A model generated the notes under the pieces. It worked only from the letters and a program-made list of their open reading frames with translations, was not told the DNA's origin and did not search any database. A program made the position numbers and the translations under genes. This document shows, one piece after another, positions 45,955 to 59,028 of a stretch of 64,000 nt of DNA; positions within the stretch are counted from its first letter, which is position 1, and every line of letters begins with the position of its first letter. The stretch spans positions 1,240,001-1,304,000 of the forward strand of contig JAGTJM010000001.1 in the NCBI GenBank assembly GCA_020747015.1, given 5' to 3'. The DNA comes from Pyrenochaeta sp. MPI-SDFR-AT-0127. Lineage: Eukaryota > Ascomycota > Dothideomycetes > Pleosporales > Cucurbitariaceae.

Positions 45955-48005
45955 TTTTCGGGTCACTTCTCATGCTTGGGAGCCGGCTTCTTCACAGCAA
46001 GGACCTGCGTAAGAAATGGTAGACCCACATCGAGACTAGGTGATTATCATGAGGTCATGATAAGAACTTTGTTGCTTTCCGAGAACCGCGAGAGCGAGCA
46101 GCCTTCGCGTAATGGTTTGTAGTCAATATGAAATAGGCAATATTCTCAACCCGAGCTTAAGCTGTTGAACTGTTACACAAACATTGCGGTGCGCCGAGGT
46201 GCGGACGTACATGTATTCTGTCTTTCCGATGTTGTGAGGCAGTCCCATCACACTCCTTGATACAGTCCTTTTGTTTTGTTACCTATCTGTGTGTCTATGC
46301 TCATGGCTATATGAATTTGGGTTATTTGACATAATTGGTGAATAGAAGACACTGTTCCGGGTATTTTGAGAGAGCGATGGCGCCGTCTCATGAGAAGAAT
46401 CAGACATACGACACCCACGATATGTGTGACAGAGACTGCTGCTCCCAATATAATCATTACCATGTTTGCTGAGCTCCCATTGGCGGACGAGCCTTCCGGG
46501 TTTGATGGATTTGAATGAATGCGTTAGGACTACAGTGTGAGGTGTCAAAGTAGTGTAGGTCGCAAAAGTACGTCGACTCGCAGTGATAGTTCTGGATGTG
46601 CGCGATGGGCTTCACATCGCTGAAACTACACTGTTAATGTTCGAATTCGTGTCCAAACTTGCGCAAGCAGAAAACTGATTGGCCTTTCCATCGAAAACTC
46701 CCCTACCCTCAGCATTCCAAGGTAGTTGAGACACGTTTGTTCCTCAGCTAATGCTCTTGCGCCTAAGTGTTGTAAGCCCGCTGCTGTCGAAGCTCGAGCA
46801 CTCATATAGCTGAGATGCTTCAAGATTTGTCTTTGCGAGGCATGTGTTCCCCTGTTGCCATCGTTCGTTGTTTGGTATGATATCGGCGCCCAAATGCCGA
46901 AAGCACGACTACAGCTACACCAAGGATCTTTAACGTCCACTCGAATATGAATTCGATACGTGGGTTGAAAGCAATCCTTTCGGAATCATGTCGAACTGTA
47001 GGAGATGGATATGCACCATCGGCCTATGAAAGGGTTTAGGGCGATTTTACGTGGTTGGGCAATGAGTTCACGGGCTGGACAATTAAGAACTCCAGAATTC
47101 ATACTCTTATCGCGAATTACAAAGCCATGTGCGTATGTTTAAGTCTACTTATGGGGTGGCTAGCCAAAAAAGCGCCAGCATTGCTCAACTAAAGGGACGG
47201 CCGTTTACTCTATTGGGGACGCAAGGAGGCGCTGAGGCAGCGCGATGAAGGTCGACGATGATTAGGCAAGCGCACAGACATGCTTCTTGATTGTGGAGGC
47301 GAAACACTGGTCCTGGGACAACAGAAATTCCGCATTGAAAATAAAAAGACCTCTGCGTTTGAGCTCGATTTATGGGTTGGCATTAACTGGTGGTGTAGTA
47401 TTTTTCGTACGATGCTTTAAATCGTCTCGAAGGAAAGACTGCATACCACAAGCGAAGAAATCAGAGTTCTGGCGTACTTTGATGGAAGTATTCGGTGAGC
47501 TACTTCTTGTGCGTGGAACATCTCAGTAGTCTGTAAGAGTGATGGCTTGCTTCATCCTCAGCATTGGGATGTTGGCGGAAACGTGCATGTCACGTGTGCT
47601 TTAGACAATTCGGAGCAACTTCCAACGGAATCGGAGCAGCTTACAGCATCGCCATCTCGAAACACAAAATGCATGTCAGCCTGCACATTTGGGGGAATAC
47701 CTGCGTCAGGGGACGGGCGCAGTCAGGGAGTGTGGACTTTAGTAAGCACAGCCAAGTCTGCTCTTGCAGCGGAACTCATCCGCCTTGTCTTCCTATAGGT
47801 CACTTTGGACAAAGGCACAAGGGCACAACTCCCGTTCGACTCCGATTTTCTTGTTTCTCCGCTCTTACGTCTTTATCCTCACGGGGAGTCGGTCGACGAG
47901 TCACCGCGATCACGATCCTTGTGTCAATTTTATCCATAAAGGTAAAGAGGTCCCAGGGCTGCTAGCGCGATTCAGAATTTACTTTTGCTGCTCTGAAACC
48001 TTTCG
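45955..48005. other. 2-kb intergenic region with a possible gene remnant
   Basis: Apart from the weak membrane-protein remnant listed separately (46248-46960, minus) no gene is seen. The last several hundred bases are the upstream region of the Zn2Cys6 gene. Confidence 0.4.
46248..46960 (-). pseudogene. possible decayed single-pass membrane protein gene
   Basis: Three fragments in the same direction but different frames. First a hydrophobic stretch (LKILGVAVVVLSAFG) resembling a signal peptide, without an ATG. Then a Cys-containing stretch (IIPNNERWQQGNTCLAKTN). Then EGSSANGSSAN leading into one transmembrane helix (VMIILGAAVSVTHIVGVVCLILL) with an Arg-rich cytosolic flank. This order is that of small fungal cell-surface sensor-like proteins. 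I could not join the pieces with convincing splice sites, so it is either a relic or a mis-read gene. Confidence 0.25.
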
Positions 48006-49994
48006 ATGGAAGTTACTCCACTTGACTTTCCCCTTGCCTTGCCTACCAATACGAAGCGGCCCATTCGCAGGGTTGCGCTCGCATGTATACAATGTCGGTC
48101 GCGCAAGGTTCGCTGTGATGCACGCCAACCGAACTGCAATCGCTGTTTGACAGACGGAAAATTTTGTGAATATCAAAAGTCACGCCGTGGTGGCCGGCCA
48201 CGTCGTCCTAATACAGCACCGTTGCAAGAGGTAGTAGACGAAGTATCGAACGGCATCCAAGACCAGGATACTCCACAATGGGACGAGATATTTGGGACAG
48301 CTGTAGACAGTCACTCTTCTGGGAGCAACCGATCGTCTGGATCTGGTTCAGCGGGAAGCTCAGCCCATAGCGTGTCTGATAGCCTAGAAGTTGCATCGAA
48401 CCTAGAGAACATCACACTAGGTACCATACAGCTCACGCGGACTCAAATCGATCAACTCTTGTCTCAATACTACACCTACTTTCATGTCTCGCACCCATGC
48501 ATACTTCCACGATGGTCACTGCGTTTACGGATCGCCAGCGAGCGTGTGGCGTCTGAAGTCTTGCTTCCGGTTCTGCTTTATATCGGCTCTATATTCACGC
48601 ACTCGATTGACTCAGAACCTCTGGCAAAAGCCGCGCTGCAGGCCATAACCTCGGCACAATCACGTTCCGGACCCTCAAGCCCTTTTTATCTCCAGGCGCT
48701 ACTGTTATATGCGATTGCAGTTTACTGGTGCCATGAGCGAGAGAGAGGGAGAGAATTGCTAGATGATGTTATACGAGGCGCATTGAACCTAGGAATGCAG
48801 AGAGTCGAATTCGCAGCACAATACGGCCAGGGAGACCCAGTCCTAGAAGAAAGTTGGAGGCGCACCTGGTGGATGATTTACATCACTGATGCACATATTG
48901 CTGGCAGCACACACTCTTTTCCCACGCAAACGGGTATGATCCAAACAACCACCGATTTGCCATGTGAAGAGTATCAGTATGCCTCAGGAGTAAGCCTGCT
49001 CTAGCGTTGCGTTGGTGTTCGACCCTAGGCTGACCCAGACCTTGTAGAACATTCCTCCTCCACAGTCATTACGAAGCTATGGTGTACGAGAGTTCTCAGA
49101 TGTCGAGTTTTCGTCGTTCGCGCAGTTTGTTGGGTTCACTCATGGGGTCAATCGAGTGCTCGCAACCCGCCGCATTGGCGATATAGAGAATGCAAAGGTT
49201 ATTGCGGAGAATGCCGACACAATGATGACAGCGTGGTGCTCCTTGTTGCCGGCATCGAAAAGAAGAATTCTTAGAGATGATGGCAGTGTCGATGAGCACC
49301 TTTTCAAGGCAAATATCTTGATGCACACGTATGATGCCATTTTCGGATGATATTGCCAGCGTAAACTGATCTATAGCAGTTATATTGTCGACCTCCACCG
49401 CCAACTTTCCACGTTGAAGTACTTCCCTATCGAATCAGTTTCCAAGTGTGTACCACCACCGCCTCCAGAGTTAAACGACGCGATTAAAGAGGAGGCGCAT
49501 ATCCACACCGCCAAGGTGCTCTTCTCGGTTGAAAAGTTAAACAGTCTTTTGACACTACCCACTCGCTTTAGCGAGCACACGCCCTTTATCATCTGCATGA
49601 TCACACTGATGACCATCGCACACCTCTCCGCGTGTCGTTATATCTTCAAAGAACCCAAGCTGTCTCTAGAAAGGGACAAGATACGGCTCAACATGGGTGT
49701 GCTGAAGATGCTTGGTATGTAGCCTCTGTCCCCGAGTCGCACTGGAGCTTGCACACTAACAGTATTTCTGCAGGCGAATTCTGGCCGGCTGGAGAGCGAG
49801 AGTATCATAGCATGGGAATTATTGCGCGGGAGATATTGAGTCTAAGAGATGAGGATATCCGGGTCCCAGAGATCTTGGAAGCCGTACCCCTTGATGCTTT
49901 GAATTTCAATTTCGACTTTGACATCAACTGGGCTTGTAGTTCGTTCGCGAACCCGAATCCGATGGGGTATCCAGAGGATATGATAGCGATCTGA
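48006..49994 (+). CDS. Zn2Cys6 transcription factor with fungal middle homology region
   Basis: Nuclear zinc-cluster regulator. Exons 48006-48989, 49048-49328, 49380-49714 and 49774-49994 join in frame to 606 residues. The zinc cluster is C27-x2-C30-x6-C37-x6-C44-x2-C47-x6-C54, with basic flanks KRPIRRVAL and SRRGGRPRR. A Ser/Gly-rich linker follows. The middle homology region begins at QIDQLLSQYYTYFHVSHPCILP and includes LYAIAVYWCHERERGRELLDDVIRGALNLGMQR and EESWRRTWWMIYITDAHIAG, standard for the Fungal_trans domain. The C-terminus is acidic and aromatic (NFNFDFDINW), likely an activation region. It is the nearest regulator to the MFS gene, which it could control; that is inference from position. 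Confidence 0.9.
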
Positions 49995-52900
49995 CGAGGC
50001 TTGAGAAATAGCATACCGTCGAAATAATCTAGTGCTATAAAAGTATGCAGCCTTATAACTGTCCTTTCATCTTAAGCCTAATACAAGACTTTATTTTATT
50101 TTTTTGGCTTTCCGAAATGTAGAAATCCACATCTTTCACAGAGAGCATCAGCGTGTCATAATTATCGGCTACATTGCTCTGCTCGATCTCTTCGAACAAC
50201 TCTTCAACTACAATGTTATTATCCTGCTTACCTAGCTCGTATTGATGAACAATTTGACTCGGTTGGACTGGTATTGCATGTACTATGGATGACCTGTCCA
50301 GCCCATCAGAGGAGCGCATATCCATCCAGTTCTGCTGAGTAATATCCATAGAGATTGTTTTCACAACGCCACTCTAGGGTTTAGAAAGTCCCTATTATCA
50401 TATAAATTTTTAAGTGACAATGAAGCAAGTGTCGATTTACGGCACGCGCAATTCGCTCCACCCCAGAAAGCGGTATGTAACGTGCCCTGCCAAGTTTTGG
50501 AAATAGTCTTATGCGTTAGCTGTTTTATCGCCATCTTCAATAATGCGCATATGATAAATGCCACTAGCGATTCTATAATGTGACAATGGGGGAAAGCATC
50601 TTAGCGTTCTACTGCTCACAACAAGTGAGGTACTATCGCATAGTAGCCTATAACCCAATCCTTTGCGCGCGGATCACTGACCACTCATGTGGTGCAGGCG
50701 CAGCATCAGCACTTACCAAGTCACCTTTCACTCTATTACTCCGTCCGACATGGTGTACATCGCCGGCACCGCGCTTGTCTAGGATCGCTGGCCATGGCCT
50801 CATGCAGGCACTGCCAGGGATTTGCATTTAGTCTGGTATTCCTCTGACTTCGGCGTGATTTCAATCATGTCTGTTGCAATTTCGTCGGCGCAGCAAGGAG
50901 ATGGTATGTACGGCATTCTGGGATGTCGGTTTCGGATGCTCCGAATGAAGGTCCGTTTGAGAACGTACGTGACTTTGATAGTCGGGTCTATGCGTGGATG
51001 ATCATTCTGCTCATGGGGTTAACATACTACTGTCGTTGCAGAGTCATGATACTTCAAGTGTCGTAGAGTTTCTTTGAGATATCAAGATTCAGGTGGTAGC
51101 ATGAAGTATCATCGTGAAGTATCATCCAAATATCATCCTGTAGCCAGCATTGTAGCAAGGTAATACCAAAGTTGCTAGACTATAATAGATTACTCTCTAC
51201 AGGGTTGCGAAATCAATAGCTTTGTACATAGTTTGATTGATGAGTAGTAGTGAAGTCATGATATTCCTTCTAATGCAACCATAGCGCGTTTATTGATTAA
51301 TGCATCTTCAAGCTTGCAGGAACCTTGCGCATTTGCCAGGTTTGTCCACTTCTAGATGTAGACACGAATCTCTCTTTGATTTGCTGATCCAGATTTCATG
51401 GGCCCCTTACTGTACCTGATTCAACAAACCTGGCGCCCTATTGCTTCGATCATGTTGTTTTCGTTGCATAGATTATGCCACACTGTGCGCCCCATGTTAC
51501 TCGTCCGGCCTGCTCACCGAGACCTTGTCTACCGGAGATCCTCCTCTGCAAGTTGATCACAGTCCCTGCTTCGCTTAATGCCAATATCTTGAAGCGAGCC
51601 ATGAGGCGTTTTGTTTTGATTCCATGAAGTAAACCCGACGGAATCATTTCGGCATGCGCTGAAGCGATGTCTAAAATATGATATGCATTGGCCATCCTCG
51701 TACTTGAGCAACGGCTGATATGATGCAAGTAAAGCGGGGAGCGGAAATACATCCTGGTAACAGGGAGAAATATTAGTTGGTTGGACGATGCCTCCGAGAT
51801 GAACGGTAGTAGGGCATACAGCCATCTGCGATCCAGTCCCGAACTAACGGTAAATGGATTCAAACCCTAGCTGACCGGTAAAAGTGAGGCGCGGCTGGAG
51901 GATATGTGCCCGCAATGCCATAACAGCATGCGTTGTCAATGCCTCAGCTGCTGCAATGAGGATGTCCTATTCTCCGACCTCACCAATGAACGTTGCAGTG
52001 AATAGCTGGCTCATCGGTCTAAATCCTGGGGTAGTATACGAGCTTGAACATGGTTCTGATTGGTCGGGGCACACTTCCGAGATGGCCGCAACAGTGTAAG
52101 CGAGATAGGAAGGATTACTCCGAGCTCGAGCAGAACAGAGTGCAGATGCAAGGTAAACGGCGCTACGTTTTTGTTGGGGTTTCTTGGTGACGGAGGTAAG
52201 CCGGAGCCCGGTGTGAACGACTGGGGCGGTCCATCATGTGTGCCTGGGAGTCCATGTGGTCAGTGAATGTGCTGCATGTACTGGTGCGAAAGTTAACAGA
52301 AACGTTTCAGTGGACGAGAAATATTTTTTGCTTCTTACTTAGTGGCGTAATTGAGGCGGAAAGATGTTCGGGGCAGAGAACGGCGTTCATGGCGGTAGAC
52401 GGCGTTCATTAAGGTAAACGGCGAGCACTAAAGGCGACCAAAGTCGTGAATATGGAGCAGATCGCACCGGGGCCCAGATTGCACGCATGAGACAAGATTG
52501 GGAAGGCGGAACGAGGATATAACACTAAAAGGAAGGTAGACATGGTAGTAACGGGAAGACAAGGAGACTATGATGGAAGATGATGAAAGGGAAAAAGATG
52601 TTGGGTAGGGGAGGGATCAACATACGCAAGAAGGCTACTGCGTGTTTAGTTGTTCAGCCTTACCATCACGCGTTGCCTTTTAAGGTTGGTGTCTCGGCAT
52701 GAGTGCAACATTTCCATCTAGCAATGTAAGAGTTAAGAGGGTTTCCGGCATGGTTGATGCACACTTCTAGGGTATCAAATTCCAGGTGTTTAAAGGTCCT
52801 GCAGTTACATGTAGCTATCATGATTCCAGTAGTTTCCAAGGCCATTCGTTTCCACTGTCCCAATTCAGATGAAAGGTGGTTCAACCAAAAACATAGGGGA

Positions 52901-55900
52901 AGCAACCCTTCCGGAAGACCCTAAAATCCCAAAGGCCGCGTGAAGCGATCACACGTTGACTACCGTTTACTGCAAGCGAATTGAAAAAGGGGATGATAAG
53001 AACACTTTGTCAGCTTTGATAAGTCATGTTGCTCTTGTAATTGGATCGTCAAGTTTCCAAACTCTCCTGACATTAGCGACGGGACAAGCGCAGAGGGCAG
53101 TTTCCCAAAAGTTCTGTCTTGCGAAAGCATCGTATTCGATCTCGCCTCGATACGGGGACTTGATGCTTCGTGGTACATATGGTCGGAATACACGTAGCGC
53201 TCGTGATCCTGTCCTTATGTCCGCCGCAGCCGCAGACGCAGAACGAATGGAGCTGATCGACAAGGTCTGGACCTCCAACAAACTTAGAATGTGGGTGTGG
53301 AGGCTATCTGTGGAGCCCTCCCATAGCCGAAATGTTAAGTTTCGGTGTGAAGAGAACTGCTTAGTGCCGATCAATGAGCTTCTGGTCTGCGTGGGACACA
53401 TTGGCGGGGAAAGTTTCCCCATTCCTTTATTACACTTTCGAAGCGCCGAAGGAGCCGAAATGAAGATCCCAATGCGAAAGTGAGATTCTCTGTTTGAGGA
53501 TACGACACTTGAAAAAGTTGGCGCTAGGAATTGCTTTTGTATGCCACTCAAACGCCCAGATCTGCCAAAAATCTTCCGCAGGTCGATCATTGCATTGGCC
53601 ATTCGGGGCAAAGATAATCGACACATACGCGAAGCCTTCGAGGGATGAATTAAGAACAGAGGTGGAGTTAGAAGATGCAAGGACCTCCAAGCTTGTGGTC
53701 ATTGCATTGAAGGTTCCGAAAGCGAGCGACTTATACTGACAGTTTATTCTCGGGTCCTGTGATGATTATTGATCATCCCTGCATTGGGGACGGATGGCAT
53801 TTTGGGGGACGAGAAAAAGGTAGCTTGCAGGCGCCAAAGGGAATCACCTGTTGATGAAATTAGTCACAAATCTTCTTGGTCTGACCGTGCCTCGAAGCCG
53901 TAGATCAAGCTATTCCAAGAGGTGATTCGGTCAACGTACACATCGCTCCACTGGCAGTGGTTCGGATTTTCTAATTTGAGTCCAATGAATCTCTGAAATT
54001 ACCTTGTAGGAGTATTTCCATCATGGTCAGCACCTGCATTTATGACGATTAGGTAACGCTGCAATTTTAGAATGTGTTCATGATCTTATGACAAAAAAAG
54101 TGAACAGCATATAAGGGGCTCCATGCTAACTGTAGTACGGCCAGACTCTGTAGACAAAGACTACTCGTAATGATATGGATCACTAGCCATAGAAGGAGCC
54201 TCGTTGGCTCTGTGTTTGTCGAACGTGGTTGCTCCATGAACTCAGGTCAGTTTGAAAAACGTCGCGTAGTTGGTGCAAGAGTGTGAGAAGAGCGAGAATG
54301 GAGCTAGAGTTCGCACATGACCGCACAAATGAACACGAATTGTCGATGCAGTAGTGTTTCTGCAGGTCATGACAAGTAAGAAATCATCGTTGACGTGCAG
54401 GCGACGCAGAACATACTGTCAGTGCCAGTACATAGGCTATTTGTAGGCATGGCATACTTTTCTGGAAACTGCATTCAAGGTGGGAGTCTGGTGACCACAT
54501 ATCCAACATTACTACATGCTCGGTGCAATCAGGTTGCGACGGGTAAGTGTGTGCTATATTCGTCCTATTTGGAGCCCGGTAAATACTGCGTATGTTTTGC
54601 AGCTGCAGGGGAGGGCAACGTCATACCGAACCGAGCTACAGAATCCTCTGATATCGTTTTGCCCAAGTATCGGCAAGGGTGTGTTCAGCCTCGCATACAC
54701 TGTTGAAACTGCGTAGGCTCCTTGAGGATTCCACGTGCTACAAATCGAACATGGGTGAGGCTTACTTGGTCGTACTAAGATCAGGGATGGATGCCCAACA
54801 TGGCCTACAGTACAGTCGTATTGGTCACGGCCCACTTGTGATTCTCGGATCCGGGGTAGGCATTTTCAAGTGCTCAAGCAAAAGACCGGAAACGCCAGTT
54901 GTCAGGCCGCCGGCAGGGAGAAGGAATGGAGCACAGGAAATGTCAGATTCACATGCCAGGCTCACAATCCGTGTTCGTAATAGAGTTTAGAAGAGCGGAT
55001 TTCGTGTCAGTGGTCACTGTGAAGGGGAAGGACTTGACACACTCCCTTGTGAAATGTGCATGCGTGGTGTGTTGCTTGAAAGATATGGTAGCTGACAGAC
55101 TTTGTTCGCGAAGAGAAAATTGGAGCATTTTCCACATCCAGTCCTGAGCTGTTCACTCAAGCCACACAAGATGATAAGGTTTCTCAACGTTGACGAGACA
55201 GGCGTGCCGCGGTGGCCCGCGAGCCGACCCTGGAGCCTTCAGCCTTCGTTAGCGGGTAAAGCTTACGGGTTATCTCGTGCCAATACGACGCAAGATGGCT
55301 CATTAATATTTTGAGATCAACCAATCATGAGCCGAAGGAATGGAGTCATTGCGCACGCGAACGCCCCAGCGAAGTGCCGTGTCGTACCCCGAGATTCTTC
55401 ATCGGTAGCGCTACTTTGCGTGAAATACGGGGCTTCAGAAACCGCAATGCATTTCTTTTATGCTTTGTGATGTAGCGATATTGACTAGGGCAAAGTATCA
55501 GCATTGACGATGGGTCCGAATGTTTGCAGATGGGTGTAGGGTTGGATAGGGAGCTGCTCGACCCGCTCCTGTTGGGCATCCTTTAGAAGAGGGAGCAGGG
55601 ACGCACTTCTCTTGAACTTTCAGCCCGCACCCCGAAAACCGAAGCAAGGAGCGAGGAACCATAGATGAGCGGGCACGTGAGTGGCTGCGGGGGTTGCAAA
55701 GTGCGAAGTGCAAAGAGTGAAGATGATTGCAGGTTGAGGCCTCCCTTCCTGAGTGGGCGGCTGGGCTAGGCCTTTTCGGGACTGCTCAGGGCCCCCGCAT
55801 AATTTTGGTGGTTGTGCCCTTTGGGCTGTAGAGAGAAACGAGCTTGTCGGTACCACAGGCTGGTGCAGCGCCTGGTATCAACTCTACGACTCCAGCACTC

Positions 55901-58900
55901 GCCCGTCAGCAGACAATTTTATCCACTTCATCTCGACTCTGGCCAGACAACAGGCTGAACAGAGCGTCGGCTAAGTGCCGGCACCAAAACGGTACTGACC
56001 ATGTTGTGAACAGCTGGCGGTTACGATGGATGCCATCATCAGCATGTGCAGGCATTTCCTTGCAATGTCGACACCCCAACAGCGCCCCGATAGAACGCTC
56101 GCCTGGCGCTGATGGTGCACACGGGTTTGTTGCTTGAGCGGCCTTGCGCGTAACTGGTAGACCAACACGAGAATGAAAGACGGCGACGAGAACGAAGGCG
56201 AACACAGCGAGCGCGACACTAGAAGCAAAAAGCAAACAATGAACCCAAATGCCAGTCAGGCTCCGTACAGCGAGTCATTCCTCCATCTCATCTCGTCTGG
56301 AAGACCTTGCTGGTTTGAGCTTTGAGGAGATCCGGCTTGCTGGAACAGGACCGAACGCTTCTCGCGGCTGTATGCCTGCGTAATTAGCCCGACCTGGTGA
56401 CGTGACCTCACAGGCCGAGGCGACCTCTCCTGGAATCCGCTCTTGGCAGAGCAACCGACAGTCCGGAGCCGGGTCTGGTGGAGGAGGAGGGCCAACCGAA
56501 GCACTCTGATCAATCGATGGCGCCGCCCTGACCACGGAGCTGGATGCAAGCTATGACGCCTTGGGCACCCATCCTTGGAGAGGCGCACTCGCGAGGGTGC
56601 TTTTGCTTGCTTGCACGAACATGCTCCCATGCCCTATGCTGCCCAAGGCGTTTGCCAGAGTCAGCGCGGAGAGACGCAATACCGTACGTGCGGATCAAGA
56701 GCACAAAGTTTGCTCTACGTGAGGATGTGGCGTCGAATCAACACTTGTTCTCCTACGGTCCTACCCGTTGTGGGGTGTTGCCTGCAGGTACACGCTGGTG
56801 GCCACAAAGGCGGCCTTTGCACGCCTGCTCTTCAGCCTCCAGCACCAAGAGAACGTGAGCGAGAAGACGGCGACGCAGATCTCGCATGGCTTGGAGCGTG
56901 CCACTACCGCGGTTTGGGGCCGTGATACGACTTTAGGAAAGGGATTGCAAAAAAGCACACACTGACCAATGTGCTTAACGCCACCAGCCAATCGCAACGT
57001 GGTATCAAGCCATTCCAATTCAATCCAACATGTACGGAGCCACAAAACGCCCACATGACGAAGCGTGGATGCGGCAGGGGCTCCGCATAGAAGCCAAAGT
57101 TGCCCTTCTGCAACTAGGCCCGCAAGCTTGATAGACGCCATCCACTTGGACACTTGAAGAATTGCACCGATTGAGCATCGTTGCTGCTAGGACCGATAGA
57201 GTGTGCTGGGTGTGGCAGCAGATAGATTAACGCGTCACCGAGCCCCTAAACCATGAAAAGGAACAGTCTTCGTCGCCGTCAGCGGTGAGAGCCGTGGTCG
57301 TGGGACTACCCCCACGATATGCAGTGGACTGTCAGCTCTTTAGATCCTAGGCGACATCACGGTGGACCATAGTAGCTGCTCCGCCTCAAGTATTCTCGTG
57401 CAGTGGGAGCTAGGCAGGCACTCAGCTTCAAAATGAACCCCACACAGCCGCGCTCGACACGACCACTCAAGGAGCACGTTCGCGTGGGCAGACGCTTCTA
57501 CGGTGATGGCTCCTGCGTGGCTGCATGGCGTGTGTAGAGAATAATTACTTCTTCCCCTCGGCCTGCGGTGGAAGGCGTTTGCGCTACCCAGCGTCCCGTG
57601 GACGTTAGTGGTGTTTAGCAGTACGAGTGTCTTGATTAAGGTTGCTATCTTGTTGTCAAGAAGCAAACAAGAGTCGGAGAATCCCACAACGCTTCTACAT
57701 CGATGGCGGCGACCAGACGGGGAGCATACAGATCGAGACGGCTGAGTGGCTGCTGACAACGTGCTGGCTCATGCCGTGCAGTGCGTCGTTCGCCGTCTGG
57801 CGCTCAGGCGGGCTCGAGTACGCATGTGGCACAGAGCAAAGCTTCGGGGATTTAATTCCGCAGGATGCTGCCAATGAGGCGTTCTCACAGCAAGAAAATA
57901 GCAGCACATTTCATTTCTTTGCAAAGCGGCAAGGGAAGCGAAGGCATGTGCTGGGGCACATGAGACACGGTCGTGCGCATCACACTGGGCCCCCCGCCCG
58001 CAACCTCCCATCCCTCTGCCACCCCCCTCTCACCCCCGGCAGCGCTGGAAAGACTTGCAGCACGCCCGCCACGGCACGCTTCTGGCAGGCCCGCGCGCGT
58101 GCTGCAGAGATGACAGGACATTCTCACCGGACTGTCTCCCGCGCGACGGTGCTGGGACAGCAGGGTGCGGGCACCCTTGCCCTGCGCTTGCGTCGCTTTG
58201 GGCGACTTTCCCAGCGTCTCCTTGGCCTTCTGCCCGCCTGCGCTCTCTTGCGGTGGGGAGATGGCCTGGCTTCCGCTTCCGCGCATCGTCACTGTTCCCC
58301 GTGCAGTAGCGTCGAAGTCGTGCGTGCGCAGCGTGCCAGCAAATCCCGGCAGCCCAAGAGGCACCGCCTAGCGCGTCGAGAAAAGCCGCCGACAAGGCAT
58401 GATGTACTTGCTGCCTTTCCTCGCGCAACATGGACCCAGGCGCCGACAGGGGCAAAATGCAGCTGCGATGATTTGCTGCCGGCCAGCGATCCTCCGACCA
58501 CTACACCGCACATTCTTATATCACATCCGGTCCTGGCGCGCCCTCTGCCGAACTGCAGGTGCGCGCAACCTACTTGGACTCGAGACCCCCAAACACAGCT
58601 TCACTTCTCCCACGCTTCACTCTTCCTCCTGATAATCTGCCCTGGTTCCTGTCGCCTCTGTCGCTTACCCCCAGCATAGCATGGCTCTTCGCCCCCACTT
58701 TGTCTGAACAGCTTCCTCTCTGGAATCTTTTCGCCGTCCTGTTGCTCCACCTCGCCTTTGCAACTACCCCCCAAGGCCCTTACTTGCTTCATTGTCGCCT
58801 CACCCAACGGTACAACTACTTACTTGGAATCTTGTGGGTTGTCTTCCAGGCAACCCAGTCAACCTCGTCACGCTGGCTACCCAAACTCTCCCCACTCTCA

Positions 58901-59028
58901 CAGCCCCTCACCCTCATTTTGCACATCGCTTCCAATCCTCGTTGACCCCGCCTTATACCAACGACCCAAAACCGGATCGTCCATGTGTGGCACAGCGCGG
59001 TCAAGGGGGCTCTGACGATATCTTTCCC
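49995..59028. other. 9-kb gene-poor region
   Basis: No reading frame shows a domain or family signature I can support. Several 100-345-codon frames exist, longest at 57642-58679, but this part is GC-rich and open in several frames at once. At 52956-53739 both strands are open and I cannot choose. Two small repeat patches are visible: GTATCATC-type motifs at 51095-51140 and GGCGTTCAT at 52380-52415. No transposase or reverse transcriptase motif was found. The last few hundred bases serve as promoter and leader of the bZIP gene. Confidence 0.4.

Noticed and set aside
50053..50364. 103-codon minus-strand frame, acidic
   Set aside because: AT-rich and without homology I can name; could be a relic but the evidence is too thin.
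52956..53739. Opposed 175-codon (plus) and 218-codon (minus) frames
   Set aside because: Both strands are open and neither product is recognisable, so no gene is called.
57642..58679. 345-codon plus-strand frame before the bZIP gene
   Set aside because: GC-rich, open on both strands in several frames, and lacking any motif; more likely upstream DNA.
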